The notes under the pieces: model-generated | What the model was told of the DNA's origin: nothing | Database searches by the model: none | Seen by the model: the letters and a program-made list of their open reading frames with translations, nothing else | DNA from: Ettlia oleoabundans | Taxonomy: Eukaryota; Chlorophyta; Chlorophyceae; Chlamydomonadales | NCBI GenBank assembly: GCA_019693395.1 | Contig: JAAMXP010005131.1 | Location: 357 to 23,111, forward strand | DNA length: 22,755 nt | Reading direction: 5' to 3' | Program-made: the position numbers and the translations under genes | Part shown: positions 8,874-19,900 of the stretch, piece by piece | Layout of the letters: each line of letters begins with the position of its first letter | Numbering within the stretch: the first letter of the stretch is position 1

Positions 8874-11800
8874 CTAGTATTTGGCTCTGGGCTGCGGCAA
8901 ATCATTTAAGGCGCCCGCCAGCACTTGAGCTACTTTGACCTGGGCCCCTGCTGCCTCCAACAGACCCGCAGGCGTGCTGCTGTCATCTGGGTATAGCTGC
9001 CCATCGCCGTGCAAGAAAGGGGCAGCAGCTGCTGGCTGCGAGCCAGGCTGCTGCAGCAGCACCTGCAGTAGCAAAGCAAGGCCAAACATGTGCACACGGT
9101 CACGATGCGTCTGAAAAGCTGTTTGCTTAACTTTTAGCCACAGCCAGGCAGGCGGGCAGGCAGGTGGGTGGGCAGGTGTGCGGCGCAAAAATCACTGAGG
9201 GCGGCAGGGGATTGCAGGGAAGGGCCCCACCTGGAAGCACCACTCAGTGGCCAGCAGGATGTGGCGAAAATCCCAGCTCCAGGCAGCATGCTCCAGCAGC
9301 AGCACTGCAGCATGGCCATTCTAAATGTAGTTTACTACAGTTTACCATAATTTTACAAAGGACTCATTTTGACTCCATGGGTCCAGCGCATTTTGAAAGC
9401 CAAGGAATCAAACCTCCGCACCATCAACACAGCAGCAGCTGCGTGTCGCAACTACACACCTCCCACAAACAGCGTGCTCATGGCCATGGCCAGATCACGC
9501 GCCACCGCCTGGGCCGCATCGCTGCTGGGTCCGGCACCCGCCACTGCCTCCACCTGCAGCTAGGATCCATCAAAGACACACCAGGTGATACCTTGCCTGC
9601 AGGACCGCGGCTGCAGCAAGAAACTGTGCTGCCCACTTCCCAAGAAGCTGCCTCGCTGCGGTATTTGACCCAAAAAATATCATCATCAATGCCGCCCCCT
9701 TGTTGGTACTGCAGCAGAGCAGACATCACCACAAGATGCCACTGGCAGCCGAAGGGGTGCAGCGCAAGGGGTGCAGCTGCTGCGCCTCTTCACGCCGTGT
9801 TGCCATCACAGCTGCCACCTACCGATGACCACCCACGCACCTTTAGCTGCAGCTGATGCAGCTCCTGTTCAAGCAAAGCGGCTGCCCTGCTCAGCAGCTC
9901 AGCGTGCACAGCAAGCCCCAGACTGCTGCCTCCTGGCGGGCGGCGACTCGTGCTAGCCGCCTCCACGGCTGCGTTGCTAGCCGAAATGCACCGCTTGCAC
10001 TCGGAGAAGAACACTGCTGCTGGCCTGGTGTGGGCGTTGCATTCTTGCATGCTGCCGCCAGTGTCACTCCCGGTATGGAGTTTGGCAGACGTGCTGCCGC
10101 TGCTGCAGCCGCTTGACAGCACCCGCAACATGTCCAGGCTGAGCACATCTGTGGTGCCCTCCCAGATGGGCAGTACCTGCATTGGAAAGGAGTCAGTCGT
10201 CCGGTGAGGGCCAGCCACAGCTCCCCAAGTCAAATGTGTCCTTGCACAAAAGTCGCGAAAACAAGGCATTGTTTAGGAGGCCTTCCTAAGTAACGAGAAA
10301 AATCACGGCAACGGAAGAGGGTCTGCATGGACCACGTACTGCAAGGATTTGCAGTACGTTACGCCTTGCAGAAGGTGCAGATCTTCGCAGGGCTGCCTAA
10401 GTACAGGGAGAATGATTTGTCGTGAGGACCAAAAAGTTACCGTCACCTGCACGTCTCTCAGGATGACTGGGATGTGGCTGTCCTCGCAGTACCTGCAGTA
10501 CCAGCCATGCAGGCGACGCCCTGGAGAAATCCCTGGCAGTGTAGTTCATTTGAAAAGGCCGGCGGCCAATCCTGCTCGACAGCCCCGGCCTCAATGCATA
10601 AAGTGGGACATACAAGGTCACAACAAGGCGCACCCATTGCCGCCGAAAAACTCCAAACCTGCACAGCATGGGCAAATCATCAGTTTTTTCTCTGACACAT
10701 GTGAAGAGGCTAGTCTGGGTTCAGTATAACACTATAGCAGACTTGGGCTCTGGCAACTGGCAAATTGGAACCCTAAGTCGTCGAAGGCGGCAGCTCTGGC
10801 CCCGCCTTTAGAGCAAACTGCCACCGCCTCCTTTGCAGTGAACAGCTTGGCCAGCGGGGTCAGCAGGCGCAGCATAGCGGAATCTGCATGGGATGCCTGC
10901 CCTGTCTCCTGCAGCCCTGCAGGCGGGATGCAGTAATGGACAGAGTCGTTTCTATCCAAAGGCAGGCAGGGCTGGCACGGCTCTTGGCATAATGATCATT
11001 AGCATGCAAGGCCTTGTGGAGACAGGCGTGCTGCTGCACTGCTTGCGCGACAGACATGTTACAGCGTCAGCAATGTCATCGCCCAACTGGCGGGACTGTG
11101 TCGTACCCAGCAGTGCCACCTCCAGGGTGAATGCCAGGCTGGCACAGCAGCGCAGCTCCATCGAGGCCAGCGTGCGCAGCGCCAGCGGCTGGCTCACCAG
11201 CGGCCGCTTGAAAGCCACGCGGCGGCGGGCATAGTCCTGCGCTGGAGCATGACAGCGGGAAGGCGAATGTGAGGGGCAGTCATCCAAGGATGGATTTTAA
11301 CACGGCAGCAGTTTCCTGGTGGCAAAAAAACAGGTAGCACTGAAGAAACAGCAGCAATGCTGACAGAGGCACTGCTGCTACCTGAGCCAACGCCGTGATG
11401 CGCCGCATGTATGAGCAGGCAGCCGCCGCGTTGTGCAGGCGCGTGACGTTGACCATGGCGGCAATGGCGGCAACACCACGGCCCCGCTCCGACACCTGCA
11501 AGGGCGCCAAACACCGTGTGCAGGAGTGCCTAACCCTGCAGTTTTGCACTGCTACAGAAGGAACAGGATCGCATACAGCAAGGGGAGGGATGGATGCATG
11601 CAGAGAGGATGGAGGCTGGGGCTGTGCTTGCCTTAAGAGCGCGCATGCCGCACAGGCGCAGCTCAGCCGTGGGCAGCTGCCTGGTGCCCAGCTTCTCCTT
11701 CAGCCGCACCACCTCAAACCCCTGCAGCATCAGACGGGCAGGTTAGCGAGCAAGAATTGCAGGCTGCCAGCTTGAACGCACAGGCAGGAGGATACAGGCA

Positions 11801-13389
11801 GGCAGATGGGGCTGAAAGCTGACAGGCCAAGCATCAATATGCTTGCAGCACATGTGGAGGCAGCAAGCGGTTGGACATTGTGTTTGAAGGACCGTGCATT
11901 CACCTCTGGCCTCCCCTGCTCATCCCTGCGCACTGGCACGTAGAACAGAGTCAAGCCGCCACTGCCGCCCCTGAGGCCCCGAACGCTATCTTGAAACGCA
12001 TGTCCATCCTGCTCTCTTGCGAGTGCCATGCTCATCTCCCCATCCGCCGCGCTTGTGAACCACTTGTACCCCGTCAGCCTGAACCAGCTGCCCACGCCGC
12101 CGGTGCTGCCTGGCTCTGGCACCGCTGTGGTCTGTGTGGCACTGCTGACGTCCGAGCCCCCAGCCTTCTCAGTCATCCACTGCGGGGAAGGAAGGACAGC
12201 GATGTGATGCGTGAGGGCTCATATTCCAATGGACACAGTGCATGGCTGGTGCAGTAGCGGAAGGGTTGCTGTTTGACATGTTCTTGGCGATCGAGTTGTT
12301 CGCCCCCACACTCCAAATAAAGACTGGACACTGTCAGTGCTGACCTGGCCGGAGGTCCAGAAGTGTGCGGGATTGCGGCTGGTTAGGTGCTGGAAGGCCT
12401 CCTGCAGCTCCGCTGCCAGCTGTGCTTGATCCTTTGCCTGACTGCTGGCGGCCTTGTCTTGCTGGAGGCTGCCGACATACGTTCCGGCTCCAGACAGCAC
12501 CAGCTGGTACAGCCTGGCGGCACCGTCTGTCATGGCCAAGGGGCAGTTGAACAGGCCTGCACGCCAGCAACAACACGCAGCAGGGTGCGTAGGTGGAACA
12601 ACAATTCACTTGAAGCGTTGCAGCAACCTTTTCAACTCGTGACAGTATGATATAGAACAAATTGTGCACGTGGCGGACTGTTTGCTGGTGCCAGCAGGGA
12701 AGCAGGTTGGGCCACCTTTAAAGCTCACCCACCTGAGGAAGCGCCGAAGAGGTACAGCTTGGCCATCTGGTAAATCCTGCTGCTTGACCCATGCTGCCGC
12801 TCATATGCAGCTGCCACCAGACCCTCTTCCGCTGCACCCAGCAGAGCGGTTGAGAGGATGTGGGCTCTGTCTTGCAATGGACGAGGTTCATTCAGCTGCT
12901 ATCTGTGGCGGCATGCCATACCTGACAGGGCCTTGAGTTGCTTCCAAGCGTCTGCTGTGAGCACAAGGTCTAGCCGCTCGCCCCAGGCATCATGCTTCTG
13001 CAACCTCGGCGGTTGTGCCTGCAAAGTTGGGTGTAAGGCGCCACGATGCCCCTTAATGCCGTCTGCAAAGCGGCACAATGTGCTCCTGCCTCACCTCTGC
13101 TGCACGCCCCAACAGCTTGATGTGGGAGGCCACTCCCCAGCCGAAGCGCTCTGCAGTGCAGCGGAGGATACTAGCCTTCTTTTGCGGGCTGCACAAATCT
13201 CGCGTGCGTGCTCGGCGCCCCGTCGCCCTCCAGCCGGCCCGGCAGCGGCGGCGGCTCACCCAGGTCTGGCCCGATTGCTTGAAGCGTGTCAGGCGGCAGC
13301 AGTCGGCATAACAGTGACCTTAAAAAATGGTCCTCGCTCCATTGATTGCCCAGATGGGGCGGGGTTTGCACAAAGCCATTGCCCGGCAT
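8874..13389 (-). CDS. AidB/ACAD11-like acyl-CoA dehydrogenase, 733 aa
   Basis: Sixteen exons: 13260-13389, 13095-13150, 12922-13018, 12733-12870, 12345-12556, 11904-12179, 11632-11721, 11382-11495, 11063-11236, 10806-10908, 10634-10658, 10447-10492, 9841-10176, 9460-9553, 9231-9304 and 8874-9110. All phases agree (2202 nt). The N-terminus VQTPPHLGNQWSEDHFLRS and PPRLQKHDAWGERLD are typical of the AidB branch. Residues 202-222 hold NPAHFWTSGQ then WMTEKAGGSDV, the FAD-contact region, followed by LTGYKWFTSAADGEM. Later come LKEKLGTRQLPTAEL, VSERGRGVAAIAAMVNVTRL, DYARRRVAFKRPL, then FFGGNGYCED and VLPIWEGTTDVLSLD, where Glu493 sits at the usual catalytic-base position. It should oxidise an acyl-CoA at the alpha-beta bond with FAD, in mitochondrion or peroxisome; the substrate cannot be told. 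Exon 13 carries a Ser/Gly/Cys-rich insertion (about 508-568). Two introns have GC donors, and one acceptor is AAG (12871). Confidence 0.9.
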
Positions 13390-13595
13390 GGCTGATGTGC
13401 CGGCACGGCCCCTTACTGTTACAAAACTTACTGAATGGTAAGACCAGTGTGAACACATGCGTTTGCGTGATCACCATAGCAATGCCAGTTGGCCGAAAAC
13501 CCTACTCAACCTTGGTGGCGTGTTGCAACACCCACACAACTTGTCCATGCGCCATAATTACAATTCCTTCCAGAGTTTCTACGGTTTACTAGCAG
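13390..13595. promoter_or_regulatory. Short divergent gap upstream of the ACAD gene
   Basis: About 200 bp separate the ATG of the acyl-CoA dehydrogenase (- strand) from the first visible exon of the next + strand gene, so both promoters may lie here. A short + strand reading frame from the ATG at 13482 (MPVGRKPYSTL) could be the first exon of the + gene, but its donor phase does not fit. Confidence 0.35.
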
Positions 13596-14179
13596 GCCCA
13601 AATTGCGTTACAACTACGCAGAGTTCCGCAGTGTCTTGCAGGGCTTCGTCACTGATGCCACTGCCGCCCGTTTCATAGTGCGGGACTCGCAGGCAAGGTC
13701 TTCTCTCAACGATCGGCTTCACATTGAGGTCACGTTGTGCTTGGCAGGACAGCTAGCCAGCGCGGTGCGGCGCAGCGAACAGAGCACGAGCGAGTTGCCG
13801 GCGGCGCTGGACCTGTGTGGTCTCTGCCAGTGGCCACATCCACTATCAGGATGCTGCAGATTTGCCTCAGCTCAGCCAGCAGCTGAGAAGCTCGCTGCAG
13901 TCCGGTTGGCTAACTGTGGAGCCTGTTGTTAAGGTTGACAAGCGCAACAAACGCCAGCACATCGGTGCGTGTGCCAGCCCTGCTTCTCGGCTTCCATGGC
14001 TGCTCATGGCTGCCTGCGCATTGCACATGCCAGCCACCCCTGCTACACGTTCGCCTTGCCATATGGCTGCATGAATGCGCTGTACAGGGGGTGATGCCGC
14101 TATTGACGCCATTACTGAGGTCGCCCGGGAATCTGGTGGGGCTGCCGACTTTCTCCTGGCCTTCAAGCAGGCAAGTTGA
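13596..14179 (+). CDS. Unassigned + strand gene, 5' part unresolved
   Basis: Two exons are well supported: 13831-13964 and 14088-14179. They join in phase 1 to read GHIHYQDAADLPQLSQQLRS, then GWLTVEPVVKVDKRNKRQHI, then GGDAAIDAITEVARESGGAA and the end FLLAFKQAS with TGA at 14177-14179. Upstream, 13596-13692 encodes LRYNYAEFRSVLQGFVTDAT and ARFIVRDSQ, ending at a possible GC donor (CAG then gcaagg). Between them, 13752-13818 reads LASAVRRSEQSTSELPAALD but in the frame one base off from the 13831 exon, with no room for an intron. So there is either a frameshift or sequence error near 13820, or a splice path I cannot see. I recognise no family. It overlaps the long - strand open frame at 13910-14845. 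Confidence 0.4.
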
Positions 14180-14845
14180 GGGGGCGGAATGGACAGCCAC
14201 ACCAAGCCACTCTGCCTTTGCCAACTCCATCCTGAAGTGCAGCACCGCCGTGCCCCTGTCTTGTACATGCACCTTCTCCCACCAGCTAACAATGGCCGGT
14301 TCCAAACATTTGTTCTCCAATGCCTCGCTCAGCTGCCTAAGCTTGTCATCGTCCACCCCGGCAGGAGCAGCAAACGTTAGCTCCCTGCGATCCCTGCTGG
14401 ATTTTGCAGTTTTCAGCGTCCCATCCATGCCTTCCTCGTTGAGGCCCGACAGTGTGGCAGGCAGACGAGTGCCCGTCTGCTGACCCAGCTGGCCAGCAAG
14501 TGTGACGACAAACTGCAGCTGCCCATGCCTGTCGGTGCGGGTGCGGAGGGCTGTAATCGGCATCGGTTCCGTTGAGTGCCTAGCCTGATGAATGCGTCCA
14601 CATACCACCTTGGAAGTGCATCTCATAACTCTAAGCATGCTGTATGCAAACAGCGGGAAGACAACAATGTGGCTTGCAACAATAATTTGCTTATGTTTGT
14701 AATCATTGCAAGCCAGGGCCGACGCTGCACAATGCCACTGGCTGAGCCAACAGCGGGTCATGTCAAGCAGCAGATATGGACACATCTGGGTGAGCTGCCA
14801 ACTCCATTCAACACCACAGCGTGTATGAAGATCAGCAGATGCCAC
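13910..14845 (-). CDS. 311-codon open frame, possible - strand gene
   Basis: The frame is open without interruption from 14845 to the TAG at 13910. The part between 14563 (ATG in GGAACCGATGCC) and about 14180 has coding character on this strand: GQLQFVVTLAGQLGQQ, RRELTFAAPAGVDDDKLRQL, SEALENKCLEPAIVSWWEKV and QDRGTAVLHFRMELAKAEW, with charged helices and aromatic residues, and codons such as CTG, GAG, AAG and GTG. The 3' third covers the + strand exons at 13831-14179, and its peptide there looks like non-coding readthrough, so the true gene may end earlier by splicing. No family is recognised. Start, end and reality are uncertain. Confidence 0.35.
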   Translation of the reverse strand: MASADLHTRCGVEWSWQLTQMCPYLLLDMTRCWLSQWHCAASALACNDYKHKQIIVASHIVVFPLFAYSMLRVMRCTSKVVCGRIHQARHSTEPMPITALRTRTDRHGQLQFVVTLAGQLGQQTGTRLPATLSGLNEEGMDGTLKTAKSSRDRRELTFAAPAGVDDDKLRQLSEALENKCLEPAIVSWWEKVHVQDRGTAVLHFRMELAKAEWLGVAVHSAPSTCLLEGQEKVGSPTRFPGDLSNGVNSGITPCTAHSCSHMARRTCSRGGWHVQCAGSHEQPWKPRSRAGTRTDVLAFVALVNLNNRLHS

Positions 14846-14920
14846 CTGGCTAAAGTTCTTCAGGACTGCCCATGTGTAATGATTGATGCCTGTCCTGCGC
14901 TGTCATGTGCTGCAGGCTCA

Positions 14921-16099
14921 ATGGAGGTTAGCCTACCACTGGCTGCTGCCCCTCAACCACTGCCTGCACAGCCTGATGCAGCAGCTCAGGAGCCTCCCAC
15001 AAGGGCAGTGGCGCAGGTATGGCCTAGGCTCCCCTGTTCTCCAATTAGGTTTTGTCCTTGACCGGCAGTTGGATGATGCACTCATAAGTTGCTCGTTTGC
15101 GGTTTTGTTGCCCTTTACCAGCACATACGGGTAGGTCTCCTGTGAAATATTGCTGTAGGTAGTGGAGAGCCTTGTGCAGCGTGTGGAGCGGCTGGAGTTG
15201 CGGGAGGAGGTCCAGGAGGCACAGGTGGACGCCCTTTGCGGGTATGCTCCCAAACATTTCCAAAGCTTGCTCTCGTGCGCACATGTCAAATGAGCAATTG
15301 CACAAAGCACAGCAGCTGGCTTTGGCGGCATGTTTTGGTGGCCACCACGCGACTAACGCTCGTAGTTTATTGCCGGTCACCATGTGTTTGCAAAAAGAAT
15401 GCGGAGGGTATCGCAGAGGTGCACAATCGGGTGCTGGCCTTGGAGAAGCGGCAGCAGCAGCGGGCGCAGCCAAGGCAGGGGCAGCACAGCACCCAGCGTG
15501 AGCAGGTTGACATGCAGGAGGCCTTGAGCCGCAAGCGCCACCGCACCCACCCTGCAGCTGAACAGCAGATGGGCATCCAGCCAACCAATGGAGCAGCTGC
15601 CGCTGAAACGGCACCGTCGATGGACGTGCAGTGTGGGCCTGAGATGGCAGCTGTGCTGCGGCTCAGCCAGTGGATGCGCGGCGCCCAGTTGACCAGCTTC
15701 CTGCCCCTCTGCACGCCTGAGCAGTTGGCACAAGCCAGTGGGCCCGGTTCGCAGGATGTCGCAGGTGCCGCAGCTGTTGCACCCGCACTGGTGGCAACCT
15801 CGCCTGCAGAGCTGGCACCCGCCCTGCTGCACCGCCTCATCATCGCAGCGCTAAGCACAACAGGGAGGGAGTGGGCTGGCGCGGGTGCGATCTGCCGCAC
15901 TGTGTGCCAGCTGGCCGCTCAACTGGTTGACTCCATGCTCCTGCTGGAGCAGCAGCCAGCTGAAGCGCGGAAGGAGATCAGGAAGCTGGTGGGCCACATC
16001 TCCGTTCCCAGCCTGCCCTTCTGCCAGTGCGTCTTCCTTGACTGGCATCGTTGCTCGTTGCTCAGAAGGGCAGCTGCGTCCCAGCGGGCATATGGCTGA
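14921..16099 (+). CDS. Coiled-coil protein of unknown function
   Basis: Proposed exons are 14921-15016, 15159-15224 and 15398-16099. The ATG at 14921 opens MEVSLPLAAAPQPLPAQPDA, a Pro/Ala-rich start. Exon 2 reads VVESLVQRVERLELREEVQE, a clear heptad coiled coil. Exon 3 continues VHNRVLALEKRQQQRAQPRQ, then a basic stretch with SRKRHRTHPAA that may be a nuclear localisation signal. After a linker come Ala/Leu-rich helices (ELAPALLHRLIIAALS and ICRTVCQLAAQLVDSMLLLE) and ARKEIRKLVGHISVP. The acceptor of exon 3 could also be 15406 or 15418, which keep the frame and drop 3 or 7 residues. A donor at 16028 might add another exon near 16152, but its phase leads to an unconvincing peptide, so I kept the stop at 16099. 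N-terminal coiled coil plus C-terminal helices suits a scaffold or centromere/centriole-type protein; this is inference. Confidence 0.5.
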
Positions 16100-16930
16100 T
16101 GCGGTACCTCACCCATTGGCTCAGCGCTGGAATTGCTTGTCTCAACATGCAGGTTACGCACTACATGCATTTTTTGTGCAAGCAGCATGGATCCCGAACC
16201 CAGCGCCAGCAGCAGGGTAACAACACGGTGCCGTACGGCCTTGCACCGCAGGACATCCCAGCACAGCAACTGCTCCAGCCACTGCTAAGCTCTAACATGT
16301 CAGCCAGCACAACACTGCATTCCATGCATTACATGTGCAGTGGTCTGTTAATCGTCGTGAACCACACAAGCAGTCGCAGCATAAAAAGATAGCAACCAGC
16401 AAAATACGTGCAAATAGTAGCACAAGGTTTGGTAAATAGTTGCGAGAGACGCAGCAGATAGTAGCGCAGGGTGTGCAACAATGCATTCCAACGTTGTTGA
16501 AGGTCTTGAAACTATCTACCGAACATGAAAGGGAATGAAAGTGGTACCGGTAGGACACCAACCAAGCACCTTATTAGATGTTAAGCCGAGGGCCATGTGA
16601 AAGCCGGTGATATGTTCAGAGCAGTGTATGTTCCGAGGTGATTGTTGGTTCTGGTACGTTGTTTGTGTATGCCAGTGAAGTAGAGGGAGTGTTGAAGAAC
16701 AGGTTCATTACTGATGAGCAGGCCCTCTAAAGGGTGGGCAGCGCGGTTGACGCCCAATTTGCCAATCGAACTTGCCTGCCGGCTTCAAGAGCCAGATGTC
16801 TTCTTATGAACACCCTCACAGCAGCAGTAACAGCTGCGTCAAACTCAACCTCACAGTATCTAGCGAGGCGGGCCCTCAAATTTCCTTGTCAGCCCGGGAT
16901 TGAGGACAGCTCACAGCGCCGGCAGCTGGC
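16100..16930. other. Convergent 3' intergenic region without a gene
   Basis: It lies between the coiled-coil gene (+) and the ProRS-like gene (-). Open frames on both strands here are short, lack splice support and have unusual composition. It should hold both 3' UTRs; a TTACA (TGTAA on the - strand) at 16329-16333 is far from the - strand stop. Confidence 0.5.
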
Positions 16931-19900
16931 TCACAGTGCCCGTGCAAAGATGGCCACCTCAGATGCCTGGTAGCCTGAGTAGAGGCAGGTGGACCAGCCA
17001 GACCACATGCTGACAGGCTGCTGCAGCGGGAAGCAGCGCAGAGTGGCGCCGGTCTCCTCATACACAGCCACTTCATCCTCCAAGCTGCCAGCCCAGGGGC
17101 CTCGCGCCCACTTGCCGGCCTCTATCACCTCCTGCGGTTGGTGTATGGGACTGGGTTGAGCAGCAGGGTGGTTGGCGGTCCTGCCTGTCGCACTCAAGAG
17201 CGATGCCAGGCCATGCCAAGCCAGGCACACCAACCAGCTGTTGTGAGATATAAAAGGGAAGGGGTAACAAGATACGTAAGGCAGTGAGGAAAACATGCCT
17301 GCACCCACCCGCATCTCCATGAAGGAAGACACGTCCACGATGTTTGCACACAGGGCCTCTGCCGCCGCAGCTTGCATGTCGCTCTGTGCGTCGCCCAGCA
17401 GATCCAGCACGCTGCCCACCAGCGCCTCAGCCTCTGTGCTGACTCCACGCAGCTTACCGGCCCGGCCAGGGAGTGAGCGCCGCGCGATCACGCAGGTGCG
17501 GGACTTGATGTCGGCGGGGCCCACCTGCACAACGAGGGGGCGGGTTGGGGTCAGGCACTGGTGCTTAGCGGCGGAACACTGGCAAAGTTGTGGCGAGTGC
17601 AAGCCACTGCCACACAAGCTCTGTGGCATGACTCGGGCACGAAGGCTGCACATACGGACGGTTGACTGGCTGGCATAACCAACAGGATGAGCAGTGGCAT
17701 GCCCCTTGTTCATGCCCTTTCCCGCCAAACCCACCAACCCGCCCGCACCTCGATGCGCAGCGGCACCCCCATCTGCTCCGACGCTTTGAAGCGCACCCCC
17801 GGCTTCAGCCGCCGGTTGTCCACCGCGGCCCGCACACCCGCTGCCACCAGTGCTGTGCGGATGCGCTCTGCTTCGTCGGCTAGGGCGCGTTTATCGCAGC
17901 TGCGGGTGAGCACGGGGGTTATAACCACCTGCAGGTGCATAATTGGGAGGGGATGGGTAAGCACAGCAGTGGTCGCCACTTGCACGGCATGACAGAGGAA
18001 GGAAGAGCAGCGCTGGGGATGAGAAAACTCGGGAAAGGGAGGCCAGGTGAGCAAGGGGGGGAACAACAACCTCTGCAGCACCGGGACTAACACAACAATG
18101 CTATCTACGGAAACAAAGCCGCCCTGCTGCGCCTCACCTGCACGGGAGCCAGCGTAGGCGGCAGTGCCAACCCCGCGGCGTCGCCATGCACCAATGCCAA
18201 GCCTCCTAGTAGCGAGGAGCGCAAACCGCTGCCCATCTGACTCATGAACTGCGGGTCCTCCTCCTCCTCCCCTTCCTCTGTGTCGCTGCTGATGGTGGTG
18301 TAGGAGGCACCTAGCGCCCGGGAGAAGTTGTCTGCCAGGTGGTGGCTCTGCCCCACCTGTACAATGCAACAGCACCCACATAATTGAGCAGGGACGCGTG
18401 TATATCGGCGCGTGACAGGGCCAAAGGGGCTGCAAGAGGCACGTTGCAGCTGCTTGGCCCTTGGAAGGCACCACGAGAGCACTATGCAGGCATGCAAGCG
18501 AGCAAGCCAAAACCACAACAAATGCCCTCAGTGCACTGCACTGGTGGGCTTGCCTTCTTGTCCCACCGTACCTGCAGCGCACGGCCACCTCCCACCATGA
18601 CCTCTGCTGTGTAGCTGGCTGCTGCACCGCTGAACGAGCCGCTGGGGGAGCGGCGGCCAACCACCACAGGCAGCGCCGCCACCTCCCGAGCAAACTGTTC
18701 ATACAAGCCTGCAATTTACGTGTTGCAAGTGAATGCTTGGTTGCAACGCCTGGACAATGAGCATTGAGTGGCACTGGCTGTGACATTTGCTCCAAGGCCC
18801 AACAGCCAGGGGGGTCGAGATGGAGGAAAGAAGGCCTGGCGACCCCATTGCCCCACTCTATCCACATGCACTTAGGTTGTGGAATGCCTGGGAGCAAGGT
18901 GCAAAACGCTTGCAGTCAACTCACTAATCATGGCTTGCGCGTGCTCCTGCGCTGTGCCCTCCCATTCGTGCGCAGCGTGGCTCTCATGCAGCAGCAGACC
19001 GGGGTTGTGCAGGTCCCAGCTGCAAAGGGAGAACATGAAACAGGATAGCGGCAAAGGTTGCAACGCCACACACAGTGCAAGGACCTTAGCAGTGATAGGT
19101 ACAAGGCCACACAACCAGCGCCACTGCTCAACAAACCAACAAAGCGCAGCTAGCAGGGCTGATGAAATCTGCCCCATGCGCTCCCCTTTCCTCCTTTCAT
19201 AAGAACACGCTCGAGCGACGCGCTTTTAGTTGCTGCAGCGACAACGTGACACAACATTTGCCGGTGCACTGCCTTCCCACTCACCTGTCAACGTCGTGCC
19301 ACTGGCTGGCCAGCACAGGCAAACTGTCCCGAGAGGACGCCGCCCAACGTGCAAAGAAGTGGCTGGTGCAGATGTTGCTGGCCTCCTCTGCTGCTGCACC
19401 CTGTCCTTGACTGCCACTGCTGCCCACCCCCAGCTCTAACAGTAGGTCGAGAGGCAGCAGCTGGGGGAAAGGGCGGCTGTCGAAGCCCATGTAATCCAGA
19501 TGACCACTCAGCCACTCCTACAGGGCAGCGTGTTGGGCGCACACGGTGAAGTGCGGGACAACCAGGCAGCATTGCCATGCTGAAAGTGGAGCAAATTTGC
19601 AGCTTGGAAGGCTTTGCAGGGGCAGGCTCATGTAGACCGGCCCATAAGCGAAGCCTTGTACAAACTGTCAAAAGGGGCAGGTGCCACCAAACCCATGCAC
19701 CCACCTGCATGGGTGCACGCACTGCATGCCCAAGTGTGGGGGCTGTACGCTTCCCGGGAAAGCTCCTATGCGCGTGTTCTGCTGCCCGCAGAGATTGGGA
19801 GAACCACCTGCACATGTGGAGGTTGACGAGTTGGCAGGAATGATGCAAACGCCTTTGCTTGAGATGCAAACTGTTCTTGGCAGGTTGCCGCTAGTCAATT

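Noticed and set aside
13151..13259. Longer exon 2 of the ACAD gene using acceptors near 13189 or 13205
   Set aside because: The acceptor near 13189 breaks the phase, and the one near 13205 adds about 20 residues foreign to the family. The acceptor at 13151 keeps phase and gives the expected length.
12858..13592. 244-codon + strand open frame
   Set aside because: It runs antisense through several ACAD exons whose - strand reading matches the AidB family.
15236..15397. Upstream part of the open frame 15236-16099 as coding
   Set aside because: The peptide before 15398 has no coiled-coil continuity and looks intronic; the coiled coil continues from the exon ending at 15224.
17710..18897. 395-codon open frame on the - strand as one protein
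   Set aside because: It contains two real ProRS-like exons (18138-18356 is read in another frame; 17749-17928 lies in this frame), and the rest is intron readthrough with no conserved sequence.
19518..19704. Direct splice from 20005 to 19517 in the ProRS-like gene
   Set aside because: The phase mismatch gives an early stop; the exon at 19705-19807 resolves it and supplies the expected N-terminal core sequence.
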